Shown here: positions 28,675 through 37,190 of the stretch, in pieces | Layout: each line of letters opens with the position of its first letter | Numbering within the stretch: the first letter of the stretch is position 1 | Source of the DNA: Paractinoplanes aksuensis | GTDB lineage: Bacteria > Actinomycetota > Actinomycetes > Mycobacteriales > Micromonosporaceae | NCBI RefSeq assembly: GCF_024137025.1 | Contig: NZ_JAMYJR010000054.1 | Span: 20,673-84,672, forward strand | Reading direction: 5' to 3' | DNA: 64,000 bases | Made by a program: the position numbers and the translations under genes | Notes under the pieces: model-generated | Seen by the model: the letters and a program-made list of their open reading frames with translations, nothing else | The model's database searches: none | Told to the model about the DNA's origin: nothing

Positions 28675-29900
28675 GTCCGGTGCGGACAGCGCCCGCCGAA
28701 CTGACCGCGAAGGACGCCGAACTGCGCACGCGGTACCTGACCGAGGTGCTCGAGCTGCTCTATCCCGCGCCGTGCCGCACCGACGGTTCGGCCGGCACCC
28801 CCATCGCCGAATACCTGGTGGTGCCGGACGCGCGCCGGCCCCGCCTGCTGGTGCCGTCGGGCTCACGCCGGGTGGCCGCGGCCGCCGTCCGCCGGTATGC
28901 CGAACCCCAGTCCCTGTCGGCCAAGCTCAAGCGCGAGGCCGTGGTGGCCGCCGTCCGCACCGGCGCCGCCGGCGTGCTGCTGCGCGACCGGGTCCGCGTC
29001 ACCGGCCCGTTCTCGCAGAGCATCGACGGGTACCTGAGCGAGGCGCTGGGCCGCGAGCTGTCGATCAGCGTCCACATCGGACCGGCCCGGGCCAACCGCA
29101 AGCCGGTGCTGCAGCTGATCGGGCCGGACGGGGACACGTTCGGCTTCGGCAAGCTCGGCACCGGGCCGCTGACCCGCCAGCTCGTGCGGGCCGAGACGGC
29201 GGCGCTGGTCTCGCTGGCCGGCAGCGGGCTGACCAAGCTGACCGTGCCCCGGGTGCTGTACTCCGGCCAGTGGCGCGGGCTCGAGGTGCTGGTGCAGTCG
29301 GCCCTGCCGGTCTGGCTGCCCCGGGCGCCCCTGAACCGGCGCCGGCTGGTGGCCGCGATGCTCGACGTCGCCGGCTGCTGCGGCTACCGCACGGGCTCGC
29401 TGGCCGGCAGCACGTACTGGCAAGAGTTGCAGAGCCGGCTGTCCGCGGTCACCGACCGGGCCGAGGGGGCCGGGCTCGCCGCCGCGGCCGAGCTGCTGGT
29501 CCGCCGGGCCGGCGACATCGTCTTCCGGTACGGCTCGTGGCACGGCGACTGGGCCCCCTGGAACATGGCCAACCTGACCGACGCGCTGCTGGTCTGGGAC
29601 TGGGAGCGCTTCTCGAGCGGGGTGCCGCTGGGCTTCGACGCCGTGCACCACGAGCTGCAGCGGCGCATCCAGGAGACGGCCGACGCCAAGGAGGCGGTCG
29701 AGGCGACCGTGCGGGGCGCGGCCGAGCTGCTGGCCCCGTTCGGCGTACCGGTGGCCGGCCGCGAGGTGACCGCCCTGCTCTACCTGGTCGATCTGGCCAC
29801 CCGATACCTGACCGACCGCCAGGCCGAGGCGGGCGCCCGCCTGGGCGTGCTCGGCACCTGGCTGCTGCCGGTGCTGATCCGGCGGGTCGAGGAGCTCTGA
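28671..29900 (+). CDS. Uncharacterised protein with APH-like kinase fold
   Basis: A 409-residue soluble protein. Near the C-terminus it has the catalytic signature of aminoglycoside phosphotransferase-like kinases: WHGDWAPWN (H291, D293, N298) and, 17 residues later, LLVWDWERF (D310). An upstream Lys candidate lies in FGFGKLGTG and a conserved Glu in VRAETAAL. The N-terminal 120 residues match nothing I recognise. Its place between polymerase and sulfotransferase suggests that it phosphorylates a sugar or lipid intermediate, or acts as a pseudokinase. ATG 28671 overlaps the previous stop (ATGA) and follows GAGGGGG. Confidence 0.7.
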   Translation: MSPVRTAPAELTAKDAELRTRYLTEVLELLYPAPCRTDGSAGTPIAEYLVVPDARRPRLLVPSGSRRVAAAAVRRYAEPQSLSAKLKREAVVAAVRTGAAGVLLRDRVRVTGPFSQSIDGYLSEALGRELSISVHIGPARANRKPVLQLIGPDGDTFGFGKLGTGPLTRQLVRAETAALVSLAGSGLTKLTVPRVLYSGQWRGLEVLVQSALPVWLPRAPLNRRRLVAAMLDVAGCCGYRTGSLAGSTYWQELQSRLSAVTDRAEGAGLAAAAELLVRRAGDIVFRYGSWHGDWAPWNMANLTDALLVWDWERFSSGVPLGFDAVHHELQRRIQETADAKEAVEATVRGAAELLAPFGVPVAGREVTALLYLVDLATRYLTDRQAEAGARLGVLGTWLLPVLIRRVEEL

Positions 29901-29911
29901 GGAGACCAACC

Positions 29912-30787
29912 ATGGACGTACGCAAGCTGCCGGCGCCGATGAAACGCGTCGTGCACCTGGGTTCCCGCTCCTACGGCCGGCTGACCGCGCCGGGCCGGAT
30001 GACGCCGGCCTTCCTGATCTGCGGCGGTCAGCGCTGCGGCACCACGTCGCTCTACCGCGCGATGGCCGGGCATCCGGTCGTGCTCAAGGCCGTGCTGCAC
30101 AAGGGCGTGCACTATTTCGACACGAACTACCAGCGCGGGATGGCCTGGTACAAGGGCCACTTCCCGCTGGTGCGCAGCGCCGAGAAGGTCGGCGAGCGGT
30201 ACGGGGTGACCCCCCAGACGTTCGAGTCGGCGCCCTACTACATGTACCACCCGCAGGCCGCGGCCCGGATCGCCCGCGACCTGCCCGAGGCCAAGCTGGT
30301 CGTGCTCGTGCGCGACCCGGTCGAGCGGGCCTACTCGCAGCACCACCACGAGGTCGCCCGCGGCTTCGAGACCGAGCGCGACTTCGGGGCCGCGCTGGCC
30401 CTCGAACCGGCCCGCCTGCACAAGCAGGAGGACAAGCTGGCCGAGAACCCGGAGTACTACAGCTTCAGCCACCAGCACCACGCCTACCGGGCCCGTGGCG
30501 AGTACGCGCGCTACCTGAGCGTGATGGCCCAGCACGTCGGCCGCGAGCGCATCCACGTGGTCGAGAGTGAGCGGTTCTTCAGCGACCCCGAGCCGGTCTA
30601 CGACGAGATCTGCGAGTTCCTCGGCCTGCCCAGCTATCTGGAACGGCCCGCGTTCGAGCGGCACAACGCCCGCCCCCGGCAGAGCGACATGGATCCCGGC
30701 CTGCGCCGCGACCTGACCGATTACTACCTGCCGCACGACGAGGCGCTCGCGCCCTGGCTGAGCCGCATGCCGGTATGGCGCTCCTAG
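29912..30787 (+). CDS. PAPS-dependent sulfotransferase (first)
   Basis: A 291-residue cytosolic sulfotransferase of the heparan-sulfate/NDST-like fold. The 5'-phosphosulfate loop is GGQRCGTTSLYRAM (about residues 37-50) and the 3'-phosphate-binding motif LVRDPVERAYSQHHHE (about 130-145). It probably sulfates a sugar of the repeat unit, using PAPS from the APS kinase at 23904-25424. ATG 29912 has GAGGAG about 8 nt upstream. The C-terminus overlaps the flippase gene by 13 nt. The acceptor is unknown. Confidence 0.9.
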   Translation: MDVRKLPAPMKRVVHLGSRSYGRLTAPGRMTPAFLICGGQRCGTTSLYRAMAGHPVVLKAVLHKGVHYFDTNYQRGMAWYKGHFPLVRSAEKVGERYGVTPQTFESAPYYMYHPQAAARIARDLPEAKLVVLVRDPVERAYSQHHHEVARGFETERDFGAALALEPARLHKQEDKLAENPEYYSFSHQHHAYRARGEYARYLSVMAQHVGRERIHVVESERFFSDPEPVYDEICEFLGLPSYLERPAFERHNARPRQSDMDPGLRRDLTDYYLPHDEALAPWLSRMPVWRS

Positions 30788-32292
30788 AAAAGCCCGTCGC
30801 CGGCACCCGCGGCGCGGCCCGGGGCGGGCTGGCCAACATGGCCGGGTCGGTCCTGGCCGGCGGGGCCGGGGTGGTGGTCACCTGGGTCGTGGCCCGCTCG
30901 CTGGGGGCCGAGCAGGCGGGCGCGTTCTTCGCCGCCACCGCGGCCTTCGTGCTGGCCGGCGGGCTGGCCAAGCTGGGCACCCAGACCGGGCTGGTCTACT
31001 GGCCGGCCCGGCTGCGCGCCACCGGCCGCGAACACCTGCTCGGCGCCTGCCTGCGGACCGGGCTGGGCCCGGTCGCCGTGCTGTCGGTGGTGCTGGCCGT
31101 CGTGATGTGGTTCGCGGCGCCGGCCATCGCCCACGTCACCGCCCGCGAGGCGGCCCACGTGGTCGACGCCCACACCGCGGGGTTGCGGGTGCTGGCCGTC
31201 TTCCTGCCGTTGCAGGCGATGACCGACGCGCTGCTGACCGCTACTCGCGGCTACCGGGCAATGCGGCCGACAGTGATGTTCGACCGGATCCTGCGCAGTG
31301 CTCTGCAAGTGCTGCTGGTGGTCGGGGCACTGTGGACGACCGCCTCGCTGCCCGAGTTCGCGTTCGCCTGGGCGGTGCCCTACCTGCCGGTGACGGTGCT
31401 GTCGGCGTACGCGCTGCGCAAGGTCTATCGCGAGACCAAGCCACGCGGCGTGCGGACGCATCGGGCCGAACGCCACGAGATGCGACGCGAGTTCTGGCGG
31501 TTCACCGGTCCGCGCGCCCTGGCCAGTGTCGCCCAGCTCGCCCTGCAGCGGATCGACGTGCTGCTGGTGGCCGCGCTCGGCGGTCTCGTGCCGGCTGCCG
31601 TCTATGCCGTGGCGGGCCGGTTCGTCATCCTGATCCAGTTCGCCAACCAGGGCATCTCGCAGTCGGTGCAGCCGCGGCTGGCCGAGGCCCTGGCGGTCGG
31701 CGAGCGGGCCGCGGCCAACCACCTCTACCGGACCGCGACCGGCTGGCTCGTGCTCGTGACCTGGCCGGTCAACCTGCTGGTGATCTTCTTCGCGCCGGTC
31801 TGGCTGCGGCTGTTCGGCGAGCGGTACGCGGCCGAGGGCGTGCCCGTCGTGGCCGTGCTGGCCGCCGCGATGCTGGTCGCCACCGGCTGCGGCATGGTCG
31901 ACATGGTGCTGGCGATGGCCGGGCGCACCAGCTGGAACCTGGTCAACGTGCTGGTCGCGCTGACCGTAACCGTGGTTCTCGACCTGCTGCTCATCCCCGC
32001 CTACGGGGCGCTCGGCGCGGCGATCGGGCTGGCCTGCTCGATGGTCGTCAACAACTTGCTGCCGCTGATCCAGGTCGGGCGGTCGGCCGGGCTGCACCCG
32101 TTCGGGCCCGGCACCCGGGCCGCCGCGCTGCTGTCGGTCGTCTGTTTCGGCGTACTCCCCTGGGCTGTCATGCCCGTCACCGGCCGCACTTTCGCCATGT
32201 TCGCCGCCGTGCCCGCCTTTCTGGCCGGCGCCTGGCTGTTGCGCGTTCCGCTCGCACTGGGCGCGTTCAAACCGAAGAGGAGGACGAGTTGA
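30775..32292 (+). CDS. Polysaccharide flippase (Wzx/MOP family)
   Basis: A 505-residue integral membrane protein with 12-14 predicted helices, typical of the polysaccharide transporter branch of the MOP superfamily. The N-terminus (GGLANMAGSVLAGGAGVVVTWVV) and the central TGPRALASVAQLALQRIDVLLVA region are family-like. It is expected to flip undecaprenyl-linked repeat units outward. It starts inside the end of the sulfotransferase gene; its stop overlaps the TTG start of the methyltransferase gene. Confidence 0.9.
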   Translation: MALLEKPVAGTRGAARGGLANMAGSVLAGGAGVVVTWVVARSLGAEQAGAFFAATAAFVLAGGLAKLGTQTGLVYWPARLRATGREHLLGACLRTGLGPVAVLSVVLAVVMWFAAPAIAHVTAREAAHVVDAHTAGLRVLAVFLPLQAMTDALLTATRGYRAMRPTVMFDRILRSALQVLLVVGALWTTASLPEFAFAWAVPYLPVTVLSAYALRKVYRETKPRGVRTHRAERHEMRREFWRFTGPRALASVAQLALQRIDVLLVAALGGLVPAAVYAVAGRFVILIQFANQGISQSVQPRLAEALAVGERAAANHLYRTATGWLVLVTWPVNLLVIFFAPVWLRLFGERYAAEGVPVVAVLAAAMLVATGCGMVDMVLAMAGRTSWNLVNVLVALTVTVVLDLLLIPAYGALGAAIGLACSMVVNNLLPLIQVGRSAGLHPFGPGTRAAALLSVVCFGVLPWAVMPVTGRTFAMFAAVPAFLAGAWLLRVPLALGAFKPKRRTS

Positions 32293-33023
32293 CCACCGAC
32301 TACACCAAGGTGTTCCAGGACAGCGACGCCGTGGAGAAGTACGAGACCATCACGTACGCCCCGGACAGCTACGCCTCGCAGATCAACGAACGGCAGCAGG
32401 ACTACCTGCGGACGCTGGTCCGGCGCGAGTTCGGGCCGCTGGCCCCGGTGCAGCACGACTTCGCCTGCGGCACCGGGCGGGCCATCCGCACCCTGCACGG
32501 CCTGGTGCGCGAGGCCCACGGCTACGACACGTCGGCCGAGATGATGGCCAAGGCGGCCGAGGTCGGATCCCGGGCCAACTGGCACCAGGTGGCCGCGGAC
32601 GGGCCGGTGCCGCACCCGGAGCCGGCCGGCTTCCCGGCCATCGTGACGATGTTCCGCCTGCTGCTCAACGTGGACGAGACCGTACGGGACCGGGCGCTGG
32701 CCTTCGCCGCCCGCGCGCTGCCCACGGCCGACTCCGGCATCCTGGTCGTCGAGAACCACGGCAACGCCGGATCCGTACGCCACCTGCGGGCCCGCAAGCA
32801 CAAGGGCGAGCGCTGGTTCGCGGAGCTCTCCCACGAGGAGGTGGCCACCCTGCTCGACCGGCACGGCTTCGTGATCGTCGAGCGCCGCGGCTTCTCGATG
32901 ATCACCCCGTCGCTGCACGGCAACCCGGTCGCCCGCGCGGCCGACGCGGCCATGCGGCGGATGCCGGGCAGCGACGCCTACGCCGTCAACGTTCTCTACA
33001 CCGCGCGTCGTGTCCACGCGTAA
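32289..33023 (+). CDS. Class I SAM-dependent methyltransferase
   Basis: A 244-residue soluble protein with the Rossmann methyltransferase motif I DFACGTGRAI (about residues 58-67), motif II-like HGYDTSAEMMAKA, and the post-motif LTTDYTKVFQDSDAVEKYE at the N-terminus. It starts with TTG 32289, preceded by a strong GAGGAGG, and overlaps the flippase stop by 4 nt. It probably methylates a sugar or its precursor in the cluster; the acceptor cannot be read from sequence. Confidence 0.85.
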   Translation: MTTDYTKVFQDSDAVEKYETITYAPDSYASQINERQQDYLRTLVRREFGPLAPVQHDFACGTGRAIRTLHGLVREAHGYDTSAEMMAKAAEVGSRANWHQVAADGPVPHPEPAGFPAIVTMFRLLLNVDETVRDRALAFAARALPTADSGILVVENHGNAGSVRHLRARKHKGERWFAELSHEEVATLLDRHGFVIVERRGFSMITPSLHGNPVARAADAAMRRMPGSDAYAVNVLYTARRVHA

Positions 33024-34017
33024 GCGCCTCGCGGCCGCGCTGGTCGCCTCCGTGCTGCTGCTGGCCGGCTGCTCGTTCGGCAAGGACGACGAGAAGCCGG
33101 CGCCACCGCCCGCGCCCGACCTGACCCGGGCGCCCGGGGCGGTGGCCGTCAAGAAGGGCCCGTTCAAGGCGGGCCCGGTCAAGGCGCCCAAACGCGGGGC
33201 GCTGTTCGGGGCCTGGATCAAACCGGACGAGCTGACCCACGTCGGCCGGCTGGCCGCGGTCGACAGCCTGCAGGCCGACCTCGGCCGATCACTGACCATC
33301 GTCAACACGTACCGCCGGTTCGAGCAGATGGTGGGCACCCCGTCGGACAAGGAGTTCCTGGCCCGGGGAGCCACCCTGATGGTCAGCTGGGCCACCGGCG
33401 ACAACCGATCCATCCTGGACGGTAACCACGACGACCTCATTCGTAAGCAGGCCCGGGCCATCCGCAAGACCAAAGTTCCGGTGATGCTGCGGATGCGCTG
33501 GGAGATGGATCGGCCCAACCTGCGCGCGACGATGTGGTCGGGGCCCGACTACATCGCGGCCTGGAAGTACGTACGGGAAATCTTCCGCCAGGAACGGGCG
33601 AACAACGTCTCGTGGGTGTGGTGCCCGACCGCCGAGGGGTTCATCCGCGGCGACGCGCCCGGCTTCTATCCCGGCGACGACCAGGTCGACTGGACGTGCG
33701 TGGACGTCTACGCCGGCGAACGCTTCGAGCCCATCGGCACCCTGATGGGCCCGTTCCTGACCTGGGCCGCGCAACGCCCCAAACCGATCGTCATCGGCGA
33801 GTTCGGGGTGGCCCGGGCCTGGGGTTCGGCCGGCCGGGCGGCCTGGCTCAGGGACGCTCGACGCACGTTCAAGGTGAACCCGCAGATCAAGGCGATCACC
33901 TATTTCGAGTCGAACCCCGAGGGCAACGGCCCGAAGAAGCAGTTCCAGCTGACCGGCGACCCGCCGGCCTTCAAGGAGTTCGAGTCGATGGTGAAGGACC
34001 CGTACTTCAATCCGTGA
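33010..34017 (+). CDS. GH26-like lipoprotein
   Basis: A 335-residue exported lipoprotein. The signal peptide ends in the lipobox LLAGC (Cys about residue 21), a Pro-rich spacer follows, then a GH26-like (beta/alpha)8 domain. E165 in MRWEMDRPN is the candidate acid/base and E264 in VIGEFGVAR the candidate nucleophile. It begins with GTG inside the methyltransferase gene (14-nt overlap) and is the last gene of the operon. It may trim or release the polysaccharide at the cell surface. It is a distant paralogue of the secreted GH26-like protein at 22373-23773. Confidence 0.83.
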   Translation: MSTRKRLAAALVASVLLLAGCSFGKDDEKPAPPPAPDLTRAPGAVAVKKGPFKAGPVKAPKRGALFGAWIKPDELTHVGRLAAVDSLQADLGRSLTIVNTYRRFEQMVGTPSDKEFLARGATLMVSWATGDNRSILDGNHDDLIRKQARAIRKTKVPVMLRMRWEMDRPNLRATMWSGPDYIAAWKYVREIFRQERANNVSWVWCPTAEGFIRGDAPGFYPGDDQVDWTCVDVYAGERFEPIGTLMGPFLTWAAQRPKPIVIGEFGVARAWGSAGRAAWLRDARRTFKVNPQIKAITYFESNPEGNGPKKQFQLTGDPPAFKEFESMVKDPYFNP

Positions 34018-34372
34018 CCGGCTCCAGGAACTCGAGCCGATTGCCGTGGTCGTCCCGCGAATAGAACCGCCGGTGGCCCGGGAAGTGGGGATCCCACTGC
34101 ACCGGGCGACCGGCGGTTTCCAACATCTCGGCCAGAAGGTCAAGACCCTTCACCAGTACGCCGGGATGGGCGCGACTTTGTGGCACGAAGCCCTCGACCG
34201 GGCTGACGTGCACCTCCCAGCCCCCACCCCGGAACCAGCACCCGCCCCGCCGGGCCAGCTCGGCCGGCTTGGGCAACTCGGCCATCCCCAGCACCCCGCC
34301 GTAGAAGGCACGGGCCGCCTCTTCCCCGCCCGGCGGGCACAGCACCTGAACGTGATGCAGTCGCTCGAACAT
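34007..34372 (-). CDS. VOC family (glyoxalase-like) protein
   Basis: A 121-residue single-domain vicinal-oxygen-chelate protein (bleomycin resistance/dioxygenase fold). It starts RLHHVQVLCPPG, with a candidate metal ligand His in LHHVQV and a Glu in the C-terminal NRLEFLEP. It is convergent with the GH26 lipoprotein gene, overlapping it by 11 nt. The start lies directly beside a perfect 18-bp palindrome, so it looks individually regulated and not part of the polysaccharide cluster. The substrate is unknown. Confidence 0.85.
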   Translation of the reverse strand: MFERLHHVQVLCPPGGEEAARAFYGGVLGMAELPKPAELARRGGCWFRGGGWEVHVSPVEGFVPQSRAHPGVLVKGLDLLAEMLETAGRPVQWDPHFPGHRRFYSRDDHGNRLEFLEPVTD

Positions 34373-34377
34373 GAGCC

Positions 34378-34400
34378 TTATTAAACCGTACGTACGGTTT
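34378..34400 (-). promoter_or_regulatory. TetR-type operator within the VOC gene promoter
   Basis: AAACCGTACGTACGGTTT (34383-34400) is a perfect 18-bp palindrome of the shape bound by TetR-family repressors. On the minus strand TAATAA (34378-34383) forms a candidate -10, and the palindrome fills the space toward the -35. The ATG is 5 nt beyond the -10. No TetR gene is in the window. Confidence 0.65.
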
Positions 34401-34405
34401 GCTAG

Positions 34406-35206
34406 CTAGCCCCGCACTCGGGCGCGCTGGGCGGGGGCCTGGGCCAGCAGGCGCAGGGCGTACGGGGCGTCGTGGCGCAGGTAGCGGCCGGCCAGGCGGC
34501 GTGGTTCGGTGCCGAGGCGGTGGGCCCACTCGAGGCCGGTGCGTTGCATCCAGCGCGGCGCCCGTTCGATGTCACCGGCCACGAAGTTGACCGCGGCGCC
34601 GCAGCCCAGGAACCAGGACTGGGGCAGGCCGGCCCGCAGGCGGGTGATCATGCGTTCCTGCTTCGGATAGCCCAGCCCCACGAACACCAGATCGGGGCCG
34701 GCGTCGATCACCTTCGCGCAGAGGTCGTCGTGGACGAGCGGGTCCTCGTCGAACCCGAACGGCGGGCAGGCGGTGCCGGCCAGTCGCAGGCCGGGGCAGG
34801 TCTCCAGCAGCCTGGCGGCGGCCCGGGCGGCGCCGTCCGGAGTGGAGTCGTCGGTGGCCGGGGTGCCGCCCAGCACGAAGATCGAGCGGCCGTCCAGGCC
34901 CAGGCCGGCCGACAGCGAGTGGATCAGGCTGCTGCCCGCCACCCGTTCCGGCAGGGGTGATCCGCTCAGCCTGCTGGCCCAGACCAGCGGCATGCCGTCG
35001 GCCACGATCAGGTCGGCGTCGGCCAGGTGGCGGCGGCACTCGTCGTCGCGCTGGGCCCGGCGCAGGATGTCGATGTTCGGGGTGAGGATGCGCCCGCCCC
35101 GGCCGTGGGCGAGCGCGTCCCGGACCACGGCCACCACCTCGGCTTCAGTGATCCGGTCGATGCCGGTTCCGTCGAGCTGAACTCGGTCGAATGCCTCGAC
35201 TGGCAC
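34406..35206 (-). CDS. WecB/TagA/CpsF family glycosyltransferase
   Basis: A 266-residue GT26 enzyme transferring a UDP-activated sugar (often N-acetylmannosamine or a uronate) to an undecaprenyl-linked acceptor. Family motifs: TPNIDIL, ADLIVADGMPLVW (catalytic-type Asp), GRSIFVLGG, and the block DLVFVGLGYPKQERMI followed by GCGAAVNFVAGDIERAPRWMQ. GTG 35206 has AAGGAGG 7 nt upstream and TATAAC further up as a -10. It is divergent from the second sulfotransferase gene across a 60-nt gap. It probably performs an early step of repeat-unit assembly. Confidence 0.92.
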   Translation of the reverse strand: MPVEAFDRVQLDGTGIDRITEAEVVAVVRDALAHGRGGRILTPNIDILRRAQRDDECRRHLADADLIVADGMPLVWASRLSGSPLPERVAGSSLIHSLSAGLGLDGRSIFVLGGTPATDDSTPDGAARAAARLLETCPGLRLAGTACPPFGFDEDPLVHDDLCAKVIDAGPDLVFVGLGYPKQERMITRLRAGLPQSWFLGCGAAVNFVAGDIERAPRWMQRTGLEWAHRLGTEPRRLAGRYLRHDAPYALRLLAQAPAQRARVRG

Positions 35207-35229
35207 GGCGACGCCTCCTTGGTTGTTGA

Positions 35230-35251
35230 CTCGTTATAGGAGCGAAACGAG
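35230..35251. promoter_or_regulatory. Divergent promoter region with inverted repeat
   Basis: CTCGTT (35230-35235) and AACGAG (35246-35251) form an inverted repeat around 10 nt. TATAAC (minus, 35233-35238) inside it is a good -10 for the WecB-like gene. No convincing -35 is visible. It is a possible operator shared with the divergent sulfotransferase. Confidence 0.4.
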
Positions 35252-35266
35252 CGAAGGTGGGCCAAA

Positions 35267-36199
35267 GTGGCACGAGTGCTATTTCTGGGTGGATTAGGAC
35301 GAAGCGGCACAACGCTCGTCGAACGCCTGCTAGGCGAACTGCCCGGGGTGTGCGCACTCGGCGAGATCGTCCATCTGTGGCAGCGCGACATCCGCGACGA
35401 CGAGCGCTGCGGCTGCGGCTCCCGCTTCTCGGCCTGCACGTTCTGGCACCGGGTGGGGCAGTACGCGTTCGGCGGCTGGCAGAACGTCGACGTCGACCGG
35501 GTGCACGCGCTGCGCGACGCCGTCGAGCGGACCCGGCACATCCCCCGCCTGGCCACCGCGGTCGAGGCGCCCGACGAGGTGCACGAATACGCGCATTTCT
35601 ACGCACGGGTCTACGCGGCCGCGGCCGAGATCGCCGGGGCCCGGGTGGTGGTCGACTCGTCCAAGCACTCGGCGCTGGCCCACGTGCTGCGCTGGGCCCC
35701 CGACATCGACCTGCGCGTGGTGCACGTGGTGCGGGACGCGCGCGGGGTGGCGTACTCGTGGACCAAAACGGTGGCCCGGCCCGAGACCGACGGCGCCGAG
35801 GAGATGACCCGTTACTCCCCCGGGCGCTCGGCACTGTTGTGGAACGCTCACAACGCCGCTTTCGGACTGCTCGCCAAGCGCGGCGTGGCCGTGCACCGGC
35901 TGCGCTACGAGGAGTTCCTGGCCCACCCGCGCGCGGCCCTGTTGTCGGTCGGCGACTTCGCCGGGCTGCGGCTGATGCCCGAAGACCTGAACTTCCTGGG
36001 CGACGGCTACGCCGACCTCAAGGTCGGGCACAGCGCGGCCGGCAACCCCATGCGCTTCACCGTCGGCCGGCTGCCGTTGCGCCGCGACGACGCCTGGAAG
36101 CGTTCCCTGCCCCGCAACCAGCGGCGCCTTGTCGGCACGGTCTGCGCTCCCATGCTGCGGGCCTACGGATACCCGCTCTCAGTAGAGGAGTCACGATGA
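35267..36199 (+). CDS. PAPS-dependent sulfotransferase (second)
   Basis: A 310-residue sulfotransferase. The 5'-phosphosulfate-binding loop is at the very N-terminus (GGLGRSGTTLVERLLG, about residues 8-23); the 3'-phosphate motif is HVVRDARGVAYSW (about 155-167). A CGCG cluster (DDERCGCGSRFSAC) is a feature of this bacterial subfamily. It is not closely similar to the first sulfotransferase, so it probably acts at another position or acceptor. GTG 35267 is followed by an open frame overlapping the GT2 start (ATGA). Confidence 0.9.
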   Translation: MARVLFLGGLGRSGTTLVERLLGELPGVCALGEIVHLWQRDIRDDERCGCGSRFSACTFWHRVGQYAFGGWQNVDVDRVHALRDAVERTRHIPRLATAVEAPDEVHEYAHFYARVYAAAAEIAGARVVVDSSKHSALAHVLRWAPDIDLRVVHVVRDARGVAYSWTKTVARPETDGAEEMTRYSPGRSALLWNAHNAAFGLLAKRGVAVHRLRYEEFLAHPRAALLSVGDFAGLRLMPEDLNFLGDGYADLKVGHSAAGNPMRFTVGRLPLRRDDAWKRSLPRNQRRLVGTVCAPMLRAYGYPLSVEESR

Positions 36200-37110
36200 A
36201 CTGGCCGTCCGTCGGCGTCGTCATCCCCACCCGCAACCGGCCCGAACTGGTCCGCAAGGCGATCGCCGCGGTCCGCGACCAGCGTTACCCGGGCGAGGTC
36301 AGGGTGCTGGTGGTCTATGACCAGACCGAGCCCGACTACCTGCTCGCCTCGACCGAGGGCGTGCCGGTGCTGGTGCTCACGAACTGGCGCACCTCGGGTC
36401 TGGCCGGCGCCCGCAACACCGGCATCCTGGCCCTGGACACCGAGTTCGTGGCGTTCTGCGACGACGACGACCAGTGGCAGCCGGACAAGCTCCGCCGCCA
36501 GGTGGCCGCGCTCATGGCCGAGCCGGATGCCGAGTTCGCGACGTGTGCGATCGAGGTCGAGTACGAGGGCAAGTGCACCCCCCGGCTGGCCGGGCGCCCG
36601 CGCGTGACCGTCGACGAGCTGGCCGCGTCGCGAATGTCCATGTTGCACTCGTCGTCGTTCCTGATCCGCCGTGCGGCGCTCGACAACGACGCCATCGGCC
36701 TGGTCGCCGAGGACGCCCCGGGCAGCCAGAACGAGGACTGGGACCTGCTGCTGCGGGCCGCCCGCCGGACGCCGATCGTGCACCTGGACGAGCCGCTCGT
36801 GCGGGTGCTGTGGGGCCGCACCTCGCACTACGCGTACGAGTACGCCACCAAGATCAGCTCACTGCGCTGGATGATGCAACGGCACCCCGAGATCAGCGGC
36901 TGCAAGCCGGGCGCGGCCCGCGTCTACGGCCAGTTGGCGTGCTGGTCGGCCGCCACCGGCAACCGCAGTCAGGCGTGGCAGTTCAGCAAGGAGGCCGTAC
37001 GCGCGAATTGGAAGGAACCCCGTACGGCGATCGCCTTGGCCGCGATGACCGGAGCGGTAAAAGTTGAGAACGTTCTCTCGGCCCTTCATAAGCGGGGGCG
37101 AGGTATCTAA
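36196..37110 (+). CDS. Family 2 glycosyltransferase
   Basis: A 304-residue GT-A glycosyltransferase without membrane helices. Motifs: VVIPTRNRPELVRKAI, SGLAGARNTGI and the metal-binding FCDDDDQW (about residues 92-99). ENEDWDLLLR-type acceptor-side acid residues appear as NEDWDLLLRA. It adds one sugar to a lipid-linked intermediate. ATG 36196 overlaps the sulfotransferase stop, so the two are translationally coupled, which suggests sulfation and transfer act in sequence. It is the last gene of the polysaccharide region. Confidence 0.9.
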   Translation: MNWPSVGVVIPTRNRPELVRKAIAAVRDQRYPGEVRVLVVYDQTEPDYLLASTEGVPVLVLTNWRTSGLAGARNTGILALDTEFVAFCDDDDQWQPDKLRRQVAALMAEPDAEFATCAIEVEYEGKCTPRLAGRPRVTVDELAASRMSMLHSSSFLIRRAALDNDAIGLVAEDAPGSQNEDWDLLLRAARRTPIVHLDEPLVRVLWGRTSHYAYEYATKISSLRWMMQRHPEISGCKPGAARVYGQLACWSAATGNRSQAWQFSKEAVRANWKEPRTAIALAAMTGAVKVENVLSALHKRGRGI

Positions 37111-37190
37111 CTCCCATCCGACCACCCCGCCCGCCGCCCAAAAAAGGACTAAAGTCTCCGCCCTTTCCGTCACGCCCACTCACAAGGTAG

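Noticed and set aside
37068..37079. LexA box (GAGAACGTTCTC)
   Set aside because: The half-sites lack the four-base spacing of actinobacterial SOS boxes and it lies inside the GT2 coding sequence.
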